Shown here in pieces: positions 14,994 to 23,619 of a stretch of 37,801 nucleotides of DNA (position 1 is the first letter of the stretch; each line of letters opens with the position of its first letter). The notes under the pieces are model-generated. The model was given only the letters and a program-made list of their open reading frames with translations. It was not told the origin of the DNA and searched no databases. The DNA lies in assembly GCA_031270945.1 (NCBI GenBank), contig JAISWZ010000420.1:1-37801 (forward strand), in the 5' to 3' direction. Position numbers and translations under genes: made by a program. The stretch is from Clostridiales bacterium. GTDB lineage: Bacteria; Bacillota; Clostridia; Lachnospirales; WQUN01.

Positions 14994-16115
14994 TTACATA
15001 GCCGCCAAATATATCTCTTTTATCTCTTCTCTTGAAAACGCCTTGGGATGGGCGTCCAGGCCCGCCTTAGAAATTTTCAGGGCGTTGTCAGTCATCCATT
15101 CAGCGTCTTCCTCTTTCACGCCAAGGTCCGAAAGTTTCACAAGCAGGTCAATGTCGTGAAGCAAGCGCCTGACGGCGCTTGCGCAGTTGCGCTCACGCCC
15201 GATTATGTTCGCCAGAACCCTGAACTTGTCTTCGCCGTGGCCTGTTGACCGGTCAAATATCACCGGGGTCAGAGCTGCAAGCCCTTCTCCGTGGGTGATG
15301 TTCCTAAGGCCGCTGGCGGGATGCTCAAGTCCGTGAGGGGCGGTGACGCCTGCCATGTTTATGGCCATGCCTCCCATTACCGAAGCCCAAGCAAGGTCAT
15401 CCCACGCCTTGCTGCACTTGCTTCCGGAACAGGCCCTGGCCAGGCTTGAAGCGCCAAGCTCCACGCCTCTCAAGGCTATCCCCTCGGCTATCGGGTGCGA
15501 GCCTTTTGAAAGAAACGCCTCCATGTTGTGGCACAGCGCGTCAAAGCCCACAGTCGCCAAAACTCTGGTCGGCATCGTTTGCATCAGCTCTGGATCTATG
15601 ATAGACGCTTTCGCTATTATTGAGTGTGACTTGATAGATTTCTTGTCGCCAGTCTCCGGGTTTGTCAAAACCGCGAAGCCATTGCCTTCGCTTCCTGTTC
15701 CGCAGGTGGTCGGGGCTAGTATTGCGGGCAATGCCAGGTCGCTGGTCTTTCTTCCAAAGATGTAGTCAGAGAGATCGCCGGGGTTCAGGGCGCTGAAAGC
15801 TATCGCCTTCGCGGCGTCAAGGACGCTCCCGCCGCCTATCCCAACGATCACGCCAAGGTTCTGCTCCAATGCTATTGAAGCGCCTTTGTACACTGTAGTT
15901 GTTGTTGGGTTGGGCTCGACCCCGGAAAAGATCTCGCAAAAAACCCCCGCTTCCTTCAGGATGCCCAAGGCGCGATCCAGGAGCCCGGATTTCTGCGCGC
16001 TTCCCATCCCTACTACAAGAAGGGCTCGCTTGCTCCATTTCGCTGTCTCAGTCCCGATTTCAGAAATGCGTCCCCGCCCGAAAAGCAGGTTTGTTGGCAG
16101 ATAGTAGTTTTTCAT
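14994..16115 (-). CDS. Iron-containing alcohol dehydrogenase
   Basis: 373 residues from the ATG at 16113-16115 (GAGGGG upstream). Group III alcohol dehydrogenases reduce aldehydes to alcohols with NAD(P)H. The nucleotide-binding loop is GGGSVLDAAKA (94-104). The four metal ligands are in place: D192 and H196 in FDALCHN, H261 in APHGLEHP and H275 in NITHGEG. The N-terminus NYYLPTNLLFGRGRISEIG is typical of the butanol dehydrogenase-like branch. The length is normal. Substrate cannot be fixed; fermentative aldehyde reduction is likely. A short A/T tract of TTTATT units (14966-14998) abuts the stop codon. No clear operon partner and no obvious promoter in the 290-bp gap upstream. Confidence 0.93.
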   Translation of the reverse strand: MKNYYLPTNLLFGRGRISEIGTETAKWSKRALLVVGMGSAQKSGLLDRALGILKEAGVFCEIFSGVEPNPTTTTVYKGASIALEQNLGVIVGIGGGSVLDAAKAIAFSALNPGDLSDYIFGRKTSDLALPAILAPTTCGTGSEGNGFAVLTNPETGDKKSIKSHSIIAKASIIDPELMQTMPTRVLATVGFDALCHNMEAFLSKGSHPIAEGIALRGVELGASSLARACSGSKCSKAWDDLAWASVMGGMAINMAGVTAPHGLEHPASGLRNITHGEGLAALTPVIFDRSTGHGEDKFRVLANIIGRERNCASAVRRLLHDIDLLVKLSDLGVKEEDAEWMTDNALKISKAGLDAHPKAFSREEIKEIYLAAM

Positions 16116-16228
16116 AATATCCCCTCTCAAGAGTGCCAGAGGCACAGGTGCCTTTGGCAAGGCGCTAATCATTGTCATAAGAGTCTTGCAGAACTACTGA
16201 GTTGACGAACGGCAGGATTTAGAACTTT

Positions 16229-16277
16229 ATTATCGTTAGCTGGAGCGGCCCGACTGGCTTTGAGGCGGGCAACGATA
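16229..16277. other. Nested inverted repeat upstream of the alcohol dehydrogenase gene
   Basis: TTATCGTT (16229-16236) pairs with AACGATAA (16270-16277). Inside, GCCCG and CGGGC can pair. There is no T-run on the proper side for either strand, so it is not an obvious terminator. It could be an operator or leader structure. Confidence 0.4.
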
Positions 16278-16391
16278 AAAAAATCAACATTTGATCGTTC
16301 GTCATCATATATATTTTCCACAACATCAGGTCATGCGTCAAGTGGAAAAGGGCATAAAATCGGTGAATGGCAAAACGGACTTTTCTCTTTG

Positions 16392-16455
16392 GAGCATATC
16401 CCAAAATAAATTTTATAGCGCGGGAAAAGCCACGCGTTAAAGCATCGCATGCCTT
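16392..16455. repeat. Palindromic element, truncated copy
   Basis: Starts GAGCATATCCCAAAATAAAT and continues with GAAAAGCC ... CCTTTTC around AAAGCATCG, matching the interior of the 14769-14876 copy read in reverse. The opposite end is missing; the copy stops just before the 3' end of the membrane protein gene at 16468. Confidence 0.65.
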
Positions 16456-16467
16456 TTCTCCGCGCCT

Positions 16468-18474
16468 TCAGCCTTGCTCAATCGCAACAATTATGTCTCC
16501 GCACTCCGGAGACTCCTCGATGTTCCAGATAAGCCTAAGCGTCTTAGATGGCGGGATCAAGAGCGTCGTTTCTTTTTCCAGCTCAAATAAAGGCGCTTCA
16601 AATAAAGGCGCTTCGGATATAGGCGCTTTAAGTGCCCCAGCGTCATCTTCTCCCAAGACCAGGAGGGAAGTCTTGGTGCTGCCGTATCTGGGGGAAAGGG
16701 TTACCCTAACCGGGCCATCCCACCCTTCGGCGTTAAAGCTGAAGCTGCCTGTCTTCCCGTTTTGCGACAGGTAAAAGTAGCCTACATGTGGCAGAATGTC
16801 CATGGATGGAGGTAGATCTACGTTAAATATGCGGTCCAGCGGCGCCCCAGGCCACGGGATCCCAGAATATAAATCTGCCAGGCTGTCTTTTGCTAGATTT
16901 ATGAAATCGTCGCTGTAAGGGCCTGTTCTCTCATATACCCTGGCAACTGCCCCATTTAGCTCGAAAGCCCTGATTAGCCTCAAAGAATCGTCTGCTTTGC
17001 CGGAAATGATAGCGTCAGCGAGTACCCCAACTATGCGCTGCTCACTTGGATCCAGGTGTTGCTGAACGGGATCAGCCACAATAAGGATATCGGCTAAAAA
17101 GAATGGGTACGGCACCCCGTCCCGCTTGTCAACGTCCAGCGCGTACAGAATCTTTGAAACCGCGTATCGCGTCTCGGGCAGCCGGCAGTTGGATAGAATG
17201 TCGGTATTCAGGATGTCAGAGCTTGAAAGGACATAGGAGTACTTTCGGCCCTGGGAAGTCTCATTCACGAAGTCAGCCAGTCCCTGCACTGTCTCCATGT
17301 CCGTCCTGTTCCGCTTGAACAGCTTTTTTTGCGAAAAGACCGGATCAGCAAAGGCCAGAACCTTTGCCGCTGGGGCGTAGTAGGATGTGGCAAAGTTAAG
17401 GGAGAGAAGAATTATTACGGAAAGAAGCCCCCATGTTTTCGCCTGAGATATAGCGCATGCGCAAAAATAGAGGAGCGCTGGAACAAACAAAAGCAAATGC
17501 TGAATGCCAAGGCTCTGTATCCGGGTAAACAAGAAAAATGCCAGAACGCTCTGAAGCATTAGAAACAAGGCAAAAGGCCTTCTCTCCCTGTCCCGCAGGG
17601 ACAGGGCGGCGCCTAGCGCCGCGATCACGCAGACGGCAAGCCCCGCTTGGCCAAAGAAAAATTTGATGCTGTAGCTGATCCCGCCCCTGTCGTAAGCGGA
17701 GTACGCATAGCTGTAGTCGTTGAAGATGAGCTTGTGAAGGAAGGGGCGAAAGAATACGTAGAGAATGGCCAGCCAGATCAAGCCCGATGAGCAAAGGTTC
17801 AAAAAGAGAAAAAGAGCTTTCTTGGCTTCATGCCGCACAAAAATAAGTTGGATCCCGTAGACCCCGAAGTATGCGACATAGAATGAGACTATCCAAAAGG
17901 TGTACCACCTGCGCATGAAGGCCAGGATCAGGGTGCACAAGGCAAGACCCAATATCCTTGGCAGGTCAACCCCATCCAGCTTAAGGCCTCTGGCTATCAT
18001 CACAATCAGCACTGCAAAGGGAAGGCCAGCCGCGTCCAGGTATCCGCCAAGAGAGGGAGTCAAAAGCACTGTGCATGTCAATAGAGCAAGCAAAACGCAA
18101 GCGTCAGCCCAGATGGACTCGATCTTCAGCTCCTTCCTTATAAATAGCCAAAGCAGCAGCAAAAACGGCAGGCAGTAAATGTTGAAGCTGGATAAGGCGA
18201 AAGCCAGCTGCGAATTGAAAAACCTAAAGACAAGGGCGTAGGGCAGGACAGGCAAAAGCGTGTAGTCATCGCTTGCCAGGCTTCGAAACAGCTGGCCCAT
18301 GGCCCCTGCCGGATTGCCAAACAACGCCTTTGAGTACTCCATGCAACGGATCCAATACCCTGCTATGTCCCAGTAGTATATGTAGCGCTCGCCAAGCTTC
18401 ATGGAAAGGACAAAGGCGTTTCCAAGCAGTGCAAATAGCGCTGCCAGCAGTATTCGTCTTGCTCGTTGGCTCAT
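16468..18474 (-). CDS. Polytopic membrane protein, probable GT-C-type glycosyltransferase
   Basis: 668 residues; the ATG at 18472-18474 has AGGAGG upstream. An N-terminal helix (ARRILLAALFALLGNAFVL) is followed by a loop with acidic and aromatic residues (YYWDIAGYW, about 33-41). About ten further membrane helices run to residue 370. Residues about 380-668 are soluble and probably extracytoplasmic. This layout, and a D in the first outside loop, resemble GT-C enzymes that use lipid-linked sugars (PMT/ArnT-like), but I see no signature strong enough to name a family. Residues about 618-633 contain a tandem EAPLF repeat from an exact 15-bp duplication. Probable role: glycosylation of surface polymers or proteins. 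Possible promoter and dyad at 18623-18669. Confidence 0.65.
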   Translation of the reverse strand: MSQRARRILLAALFALLGNAFVLSMKLGERYIYYWDIAGYWIRCMEYSKALFGNPAGAMGQLFRSLASDDYTLLPVLPYALVFRFFNSQLAFALSSFNIYCLPFLLLLWLFIRKELKIESIWADACVLLALLTCTVLLTPSLGGYLDAAGLPFAVLIVMIARGLKLDGVDLPRILGLALCTLILAFMRRWYTFWIVSFYVAYFGVYGIQLIFVRHEAKKALFLFLNLCSSGLIWLAILYVFFRPFLHKLIFNDYSYAYSAYDRGGISYSIKFFFGQAGLAVCVIAALGAALSLRDRERRPFALFLMLQSVLAFFLFTRIQSLGIQHLLLFVPALLYFCACAISQAKTWGLLSVIILLSLNFATSYYAPAAKVLAFADPVFSQKKLFKRNRTDMETVQGLADFVNETSQGRKYSYVLSSSDILNTDILSNCRLPETRYAVSKILYALDVDKRDGVPYPFFLADILIVADPVQQHLDPSEQRIVGVLADAIISGKADDSLRLIRAFELNGAVARVYERTGPYSDDFINLAKDSLADLYSGIPWPGAPLDRIFNVDLPPSMDILPHVGYFYLSQNGKTGSFSFNAEGWDGPVRVTLSPRYGSTKTSLLVLGEDDAGALKAPISEAPLFEAPLFELEKETTLLIPPSKTLRLIWNIEESPECGDIIVAIEQG

Positions 18475-18622
18475 GATAAGCCTCCTTGGGACGTCTGGGA
18501 CTTTAAAAAAAGATTTCGCTTTGAACCTTAAATTTGATGCCTCAACGCTCTGGGCGTCATCAAGCCGGGCCTAAACCCGAAAAATCTACAAAAAGCCCTA
18601 AACGCGCGTTTGACTATCCAAC

Positions 18623-18669
18623 AGTATAGCAGAGAGTCGAAAAATGTTCTAGCTTTATGTTTTAGAACA
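18623..18669 (-). promoter_or_regulatory. Possible promoter with inverted repeat upstream of the membrane protein gene
   Basis: TGTTCTA (18645-18651) and TAGAACA (18663-18669) form a 7-bp dyad with an 11-nt gap. On the minus strand a TATACT -10-like box sits at 18623-18628, and the dyad overlaps where a -35 box would be; that -35 is poor (TAGAAC). This is the layout of a regulated promoter, but the regulator is unknown. Confidence 0.4.
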
Positions 18670-18925
18670 AATTTCTTTTAATAGAAATTTAAGGGATAAA
18701 CCGGACGGACAAGGTGTTTCCTTGATAAAGATTAGCGTTATCGCAATCGCTTTCTAGGATAGGCTTCTTGGCCAATTATTATGCGCGAAATGTGTTGGGG
18801 TTTTAGGATGATAATGATTGGATAGATATGTATGAGAGTTAAAAGGCGAATATGACAGCAATTAAATAACTTGCTGAATATGCTGGCTTGAGTAGAATGA
18901 CTGAATTTAGGATATTCAACAATTT

Positions 18926-19022
18926 AAACCCAAAAACTCGAAACTCAAAAAAACCAAAAAACAAAAACCAAAAAAACAAAAACCAAAAACCCAAAAACCC
19001 AAAACCCAAAAGACCAAAAAAT
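18926..19022. repeat. A/C-only tract (GGGTTTT type on the minus strand)
   Basis: About 95 nt of AAAACC, AAAACCC and AAAAAC units with almost no G or T on the + strand. Read on the minus strand, just after the terminator of the next gene, it is TTTTGGG-type repeat with three GGG runs and further GG runs. Confidence 0.75.
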
Positions 19023-19038
19023 CAAGATCAGATCATAA

Positions 19039-19068
19039 AGCGGGATGGAGACAAGTCTCCATCCCGCT
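19039..19068 (-). terminator. Terminator of SipW-type protein gene 1
   Basis: 14-bp perfect stem AGCGGGATGGAGAC / GTCTCCATCCCGCT with a 2-nt loop, 18 nt after the stop. The T-run on the minus strand is short (TTTA) and is followed by the GGGTTTT-type tract. Confidence 0.8.
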
Positions 19069-19085
19069 AAACATATAGCTTCATA

Positions 19086-20546
19086 TTACTTGCTTACCTT
19101 GAAAGTCACATACGCGTAATCCTCAACCCCGGCGACCTGAAGCAGGTATGTGCCATAAGTCAGGCTGGGCACGTCGTTGCCAAAGTTCAGATATTCGTCA
19201 TATATGCTGGTGTCAACCAAGTCGCCTGAGATATAGGTCCAAATGGGGGTGGCGGAGTTGTAGAGATGCTCGACAACCGCTGACATTGATTGCGCTGTCA
19301 ATTCGATCTCGTAGCTGCCCTCGTCAAGCTCGATGGACTCGTTGTTGACATACTTGTCGTCAATGATTCTCAGGTATACCCATCCATCGTACAGAGGATC
19401 TACTGGGCCAGCAGGTGCCGCAGGCTTGGTTGGGGTCGCTGGAGGAGTGACAGTAGCCTCGGGAGTGATTGGAGCCTCGGGAGTGATCGTAGCTTCGGGA
19501 GTAATCGTAGCTTCAGGAGTGATCGTAGCTTCGGGAGTGATAGTAGCTTCAGGAGTGATAGTAGCTTCAGGAGTGATCGTGGCTTCAGGAGTGATAGTAG
19601 CCTCGGGAGTGATCGGAGGTTCCGGAGTAGCCGAAACCGAGGCTAAAGGCCTCGGTGTCGGTGTTGCGGTTGGCTTGCTGGGATTGGACTCGCCAGCGGT
19701 AATGAGATCAAGCAGATCTTCTCCGTCTTCTGTCCATCCGCCGTTTTCAAGATCGCCAAAGTTGTTGTAGTCGTTGGGATCTTCGCCTTCGCTATAGGCA
19801 GTAGCCATCTGGGTTGTTACGTAGATGGCGTAGTAGTAAGAACCGCCAAATTCTCCAGTGATCTCTTTTCTCTTGTCTACAGCGTCAAGAAGCAGTCCAG
19901 TAGCCTCGCCTGCGGGAAGCGGAGATGCCCAGTAGAACCAGCCATCAGCGTCAGCTACCCAGTAGTCGCCGAGTTTGGAGCCGTTTGCCTTCCATTGTTC
20001 CATTGTCATGACCTGAGCGTTTTTGGTGAGCTTTACGCCAGGCTCGGTGCCTGTGTAAACAGTCGTGTTCTGATCTACGTATCCATCTTTCCTGTTTGCT
20101 TCTGATACGGGCATGTACCACTTTTGCCCGCCCATTGTCCATTTCCAGTACTGGCTGAAGTAAGAGCCGTCATCGCCTACTGTCACGTCATTGTTGTAGG
20201 GGATGTGAGTGAGCCAGGTGGACTTGTCAGTTAACAGCGGGCTTCCGGGCCCTATCACTTCCACTTGCTTGTCGGTGACATCCTTGCCGGCGTTTCTGCC
20301 GATTTCCATGTACTCGGAAAGCCTAACGCGCACGAAAAGTGGGACGTTTCCCCAGTTTTCGACATAGACATCCTTGTCAGGGCTGTCGAAATCATCATGG
20401 GTTGTTCCGCCTGGCTTTTCGTCTGTTCCGCCAAACTCGTTTACTATGTCGTTGTTGAAGCTGGTCCAAGCGTACGTGCCAGCAACCGCCGCTATAAGCA
20501 GCAGTGACAGGGCGCAGACAAGGATCGTCTGTTTTGGTTTAGACAT
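19086..20546 (-). CDS. SipW-dependent-type exported protein, paralogue 1 (long PEATIT linker)
   Basis: 486 residues; the ATG at 20544-20546 has GGAGGAG upstream. The N-terminus (MSKPKQTILVCALSLLLIAA, then VAGTYAWTSF) is the SipW-type signal seen in TasA, camelysin and BsaA-like proteins, with the cleavage region near GTYA-W. The domain at about 30-290 carries motifs shared with the two paralogues: VYVENWGN, FVRVRLSEYMEIG, DYWVADADGWFYWASP, YYYAIYVTTQMATA. Residues about 300-380 are a Pro/Thr linker dominated by PEATIT hexapeptides. Residues about 390-486 form a C-terminal domain (PIWTYISGDLVD, GTYLLQVAGVEDYAYVTF). By analogy these proteins are exported and may assemble into surface fibres or matrix, but fibre formation is inferred. 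No sipW gene is in the window. Confidence 0.82.
   Translation of the reverse strand: MSKPKQTILVCALSLLLIAAVAGTYAWTSFNNDIVNEFGGTDEKPGGTTHDDFDSPDKDVYVENWGNVPLFVRVRLSEYMEIGRNAGKDVTDKQVEVIGPGSPLLTDKSTWLTHIPYNNDVTVGDDGSYFSQYWKWTMGGQKWYMPVSEANRKDGYVDQNTTVYTGTEPGVKLTKNAQVMTMEQWKANGSKLGDYWVADADGWFYWASPLPAGEATGLLLDAVDKRKEITGEFGGSYYYAIYVTTQMATAYSEGEDPNDYNNFGDLENGGWTEDGEDLLDLITAGESNPSKPTATPTPRPLASVSATPEPPITPEATITPEATITPEATITPEATITPEATITPEATITPEATITPEAPITPEATVTPPATPTKPAAPAGPVDPLYDGWVYLRIIDDKYVNNESIELDEGSYEIELTAQSMSAVVEHLYNSATPIWTYISGDLVDTSIYDEYLNFGNDVPSLTYGTYLLQVAGVEDYAYVTFKVSK
19451..19618 (-). repeat. 18-bp coding minisatellite (PEATIT linker)
   Basis: Nine tandem 18-bp units encode PEATIT (seven times), PEAPIT and PEATVT in SipW-type protein 1. 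Units differ mainly at synonymous positions. Length change would stay in frame. Confidence 0.9.
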
Positions 20547-20655
20547 GCAATCTCCTCCATCTTTCTATTTTTTAGTTCTATAAAAATATTTGATGCGAGC
20601 TGTGCAGGCTCACATAAATAATTTTACCAAATTTAGGGGCACTGAGCGTACTTGA

Positions 20656-20752
20656 GGCGCTGCGCGTAGCGCTTGGGGCGCTGAGAGCAGCGCTTGAGGC
20701 GCTGAGAGCAGCGCTTGAGGCGCTAGGGGTCATGTCCGGGGCGCTGGGTTTT
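20656..20752. repeat. 21-bp tandem palindromic repeats
   Basis: Four 21-bp units (20656-20676, 20677-20697, 20698-20718, 20719-20739) plus a partial one, of the type GGCGCTGAGAGCAGCGCTTG with a final A. Units 2 and 3 are identical. Junctions form hairpins AGCGC-TTGAG-GCGCT. One frame would read as an Ala/Leu-rich helix but has no start codon. The array lies upstream of SipW-type gene 1. Confidence 0.8.
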
Positions 20753-21840
20753 TAAAGGCGAGCCGTCTTGCGGCTCCTAAGCGGCGCTTGCTCAACAAGC
20801 TCATGCTAATCCATCGCTTTTAATAATTCGATCAACAGGATTTGAGCTTGTTTTGCGCTTGCATTAAATATTTCGACGCACTTCGACAAAACTTTAATTA
20901 AAATTTGGCTAAACATTGAAGCAAGTTGATGCTTTTGCGTAAAGTTGGTTGACACTTTTGCGTTTGTTTGCGTAAAGATGGTTGATACTTTTATGTTTTC
21001 TTGCGCAAAACGAAACGATTCATTTAGAGACTGATTGGCCAAACGGGCTGATATATTAAGAAGAAATCGGTTTTTCGCGCGTCACAGCTCTAGAGCACAA
21101 CTGAACCCATCTATTCAAACTATGATATTTGATTAAACAAAACAGTGTGAAAACCTAAAGCAAGGTGTCATGCTGGTTGTGGGGTTGGGAATAACAACGC
21201 AACCAGGGGTTCGACATTGATTTTGCCAACTTTGAGCCAAATTTCGACATCATGACGTGCCGCTTGAGGGTCGCGCTTTTATAAAACAGGGTGCCAACGT
21301 TAGACTAAGCAATAAAGGGATTAATGTCGAGTCGCAGTGCTTTTTGCAAACCTATTATACATCGATAGAAGAATCGTGTCAATTCATGACGGAAAATTGC
21401 GCTAAGGGAATCAGCAGCACCATGAAGTTGCTTGACGGTTTGGAGTTGATTTATGAAAACTTGCATTGTTAAGCATTAATAATGCATAAAGTTAGTTGAT
21501 AGTTAAACTTTATTATCGGAAAGTGATGAAAGATCTAAATTTAGCCAATAAGTCGCGTGAGGGTTTGTCAGTTTACATTATGTAAGATATAATTACTTGG
21601 AATGTGATTGCGATTGTTTTGCTGCTTATTTTAGAAAGATTAAAAAAAGAACTGGATTATAAAAGAAGCAAGAAATGGCTTGTTTGCGGCATATGGGGGA
21701 AAATAGATCTAGTTTTGCTTGAAAAAAAGAAAAGGCAAGCCCATGCGCTAAAGCGGACGGGCTTGCCTTGGGGGGCGCTGGGCGCTCCGGGTGATGCGCT
21801 GCGCGAAATATGAAACACGGGATTTTATTAGAGAGAAAAG
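20753..21840. other. Gene-free interval between SipW-type genes 1 and 2
   Basis: About 1.1 kb with no supported gene. Short direct repeats of the form TTTGCGTAAAGnTGGTTGA are at about 20935-20955 and 20970-20990, and a related AAGTTAGTTGATAG is near 21490. Small open frames here lack ribosome binding sites. A copy of a dispersed 43-nt repeat is at 21353-21395. A hairpin-like pair of AGGCAAGCCC / GGGCTTGCCT (about 21734-21769) may be a terminator of unknown origin. Confidence 0.5.
21353..21395. repeat. Dispersed 43-nt repeat, copy 1
   Basis: Matches 26302-26344 at most positions (TATTATACATC ... AGAAGAA ... TGTCAATTC ... CGGA). Both copies are intergenic. Origin unknown. Confidence 0.65.
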
Positions 21841-21842
21841 CC

Positions 21843-21935
21843 AAAACCCAAACTCAAGCCTAAAACCAAGCCCAAACCTAAACCCAAACCAAAACCCAAA
21901 CCTAAACCAAAACCAAAACCAAAACCAAAACCCAA
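21843..21935. repeat. A/C-only tract (GGTTT/GGGTTT type on the minus strand)
   Basis: About 90 nt of CCTAAA, CCCAAA and CCAAAA units. On the minus strand it directly follows the terminator of SipW-type gene 2 and reads as many GG and GGG runs separated by TTT or TTTT. Confidence 0.8.
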
Positions 21936-21964
21936 AAAAGGGATGGAGGCTGCGCCTCCATCCC
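21935..21964 (-). terminator. Terminator of SipW-type protein gene 2
   Basis: 11-bp perfect stem GGGATGGAGGC / GCCTCCATCCC with a 3-nt loop; on the minus strand a run of six T follows, then the GGGTTT-type tract. Confidence 0.88.
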
Positions 21965-22016
21965 TTTAAGCTCTAGAGTTTGTCTAAAGAATCTTTAACG
22001 CGTGACTCCGTAAGAT

Positions 22017-22038
22017 GAATTTTTGGATATGCTCTAAG
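22017..22038. repeat. Solo end of the palindromic element overlapping a stop codon
   Basis: GAATTTTTGGATATGCTCTA with AG following is a family end. The CTA within GCTCTAAG is the complement of the TAG stop codon of SipW-type gene 2. Confidence 0.7.
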
Positions 22039-23392
22039 GCCTGCCGCTGCTCTTGCCGATGCGTAACGTGAGAAAGGCGTAATTATCGACTCCAGAGACC
22101 TGAATAAGGTACGTGCCAGAGCTAAGGCCGGCGAGTGAGCTGAAGTACAAGCCGTCTTTAACATATCCCTTATCGATCATGTCTCCGCCCATATAGGTCC
22201 AAATGGGGGTTGCGTATGTCAGGTTTTGGTAAACCCCAGCCCATTTGGCAGATGGATCGATCTCAATCAAGTAATGGGATCCGTCAAACGCCAAGTTGTA
22301 GTTCAGATTGGAAGAGTCAGTCATGACCAGCAAATGGACATAGCCGTCATACTTGGGATCGAGGGTTCCGCCAATTGCTGGAGGCGGGTCGAAAGAGGCA
22401 GGCAGCTTTTCTGGAGTGAGAGCTGTTGAAACGGGTGTAGGCGTCGCGGTTGGGATGGATGTAGGCGACGCGGTAGGAGCGGGTGTAGGCGACGCGGTAG
22501 GGCTGGATGATGTCGGGACTGAGGTGGGAGTAGGAGCTTCTCCTGCAGTTATAAGCTTGAGAAGATTTTCGCCTTCTTCAGTCCAGCCGCCTTTGTCAGG
22601 ATCCGCGAAGTTGCGGTAGTCATCAGGCGCTGGGCCGGCGCTGAACGCGGTAGCCATCTGGGTGTCAACGTAGACGGCGTAATAGTAAGATCCGCCGTAA
22701 GGGCCAACAATGGTCTGCCTCTTGTCAATGGCGTCAATAAGAAGCCCTGTGGCGTCACCGGGCAAGACGGGAGCGGCCCAATAGAACCAGCCGTCAGAGT
22801 CTCCAACCCAATAGTCGCCTATGGGAGAGCCTAGGGCAATCCACTGGTTCATTGTGATTACGGTCGCGTTCCTGGTGCGCTTTACGCCAGGCTCTGTCCC
22901 TGTGTAGACAGTGGTGTTCTGGTCAATGTAACCGTCAACCCTGTTGGCGCTTGACACAGGCATGTACCACTTTTCTCCGCCCATGGTCCATTCCCAGTAC
23001 TTGCTGAATGAAGAGCCGTCATCGCCGACTCTGGGGTCTCCGCCATAGGGCACGTGCGCTTTCCAGGTGGTTCTGTCGTTAAGCAGGGGTGTGCCGGGGC
23101 CAATGACTTCAACCGTCTTGCCTGGGACATCCTCGCCAGCGTTTTCTCCAATTTCCATGTACTCTGTAATTCTGACACGAACGAAGATGGACGTGTTGCC
23201 CCAGTTCTCGACGTAGACATCCTTGTTGGGCCTGTTTAGATCATCATGGGTTGTGCCTCCGGGAATCTCGTCAGACCCGGAGAACTCGTTCAGTATGCCT
23301 CCGTTGAAGCTGGTCCAGGCATACGTGCCGACTATTGAAAGCATTAGAAGCGCAAGCGCGCTTATGATAATCGCTTGCTTGGCTTTGGACAT
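22034..23392 (-). CDS. SipW-dependent-type exported protein, paralogue 2
   Basis: 452 residues from the ATG at 23390-23392, chosen because GGGAGGAA precedes it; an upstream in-frame extension would run into a palindromic element. The signal region is AIIISALALLMLSIVGTYAW. The central domain (about 30-280) has VYVENWGN, FVRVRITEYMEIGENAGEDV, DYWVGDSDGWFYWAAP and YYYAVYVDTQMATAFS. A short Thr/Pro/Ser linker (PTPAPTASPTSIPTATPTP) replaces the long PEATIT array of paralogue 1. The C-terminal domain ends GTYLIQVSGVDNYAFLTLRI. It is much closer to paralogue 3 than to paralogue 1, with near-identical N-terminal halves, so 2 and 3 are a more recent duplication. Stop codon lies inside a repeat end. 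Confidence 0.82.
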   Translation of the reverse strand: MSKAKQAIIISALALLMLSIVGTYAWTSFNGGILNEFSGSDEIPGGTTHDDLNRPNKDVYVENWGNTSIFVRVRITEYMEIGENAGEDVPGKTVEVIGPGTPLLNDRTTWKAHVPYGGDPRVGDDGSSFSKYWEWTMGGEKWYMPVSSANRVDGYIDQNTTVYTGTEPGVKRTRNATVITMNQWIALGSPIGDYWVGDSDGWFYWAAPVLPGDATGLLIDAIDKRQTIVGPYGGSYYYAVYVDTQMATAFSAGPAPDDYRNFADPDKGGWTEEGENLLKLITAGEAPTPTSVPTSSSPTASPTPAPTASPTSIPTATPTPVSTALTPEKLPASFDPPPAIGGTLDPKYDGYVHLLVMTDSSNLNYNLAFDGSHYLIEIDPSAKWAGVYQNLTYATPIWTYMGGDMIDKGYVKDGLYFSSLAGLSSGTYLIQVSGVDNYAFLTLRIGKSSGRP

Positions 23393-23415
23393 TTGGGTTC
23401 CTCCCTTGAGGATTA

Positions 23416-23498
23416 AGCATATCCCAAAATTAATCAAGGGCTTGGAAAAGCTGGCGATTTGCCCGTGCCACTATAGCAATTTTGGGATATGCTCTAAG
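23416..23498. repeat. Palindromic element, complete copy (83 bp)
   Basis: AGCATATCCCAAAATTAAT ... AATTTTGGGATATGCTCTAA, with an inner GGGCTTGGAAAAGCTGGCG / TTTGCCC region. It lies immediately upstream of the ribosome binding site of SipW-type gene 2, so it is probably in that gene's leader or promoter. Confidence 0.8.
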
Positions 23499-23533
23499 CA
23501 AGAGACAAGCATAGCGCTTTGGCGGTTTGCTTT

Positions 23534-23610
23534 CTTGGAAAAAACGAGTAATGACGTTGTTTGATGGATTTAGCAGCGGTCAAGCCCTGTTGCGCCAAGC
23601 GCATGTCTCA
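23534..23610. repeat. Dispersed 77-nt repeat, copy 1
   Basis: Closely matches 25163-25239 (shared stretches include GACGTTGTTTG / GTCGTTGTTTA, GCAGCGG, TCAAGCCCT, GCGCCAA). Both copies run into a degenerate end of the palindromic family (GCATGTCTCA / GCATGTCCCA). Non-coding. Confidence 0.7.
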
Positions 23611-23619
23611 AGAAATGCG

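Noticed and set aside
16229..16277. Terminator of the membrane protein gene at 16468
   Set aside because: The T-run lies on the wrong side for minus-strand transcription and the stem is interrupted.
20618..20753. Ala/Leu-rich open frame across the 21-bp repeats
   Set aside because: No start codon or ribosome binding site in frame.
20806..21042. 78-codon minus-strand open frame with repeated KVST-FTQ segments
   Set aside because: Starts with TTG without a ribosome binding site; the repetition comes from the short DNA repeats in this interval. The + frame at 21257-21472 fails for the same reasons.
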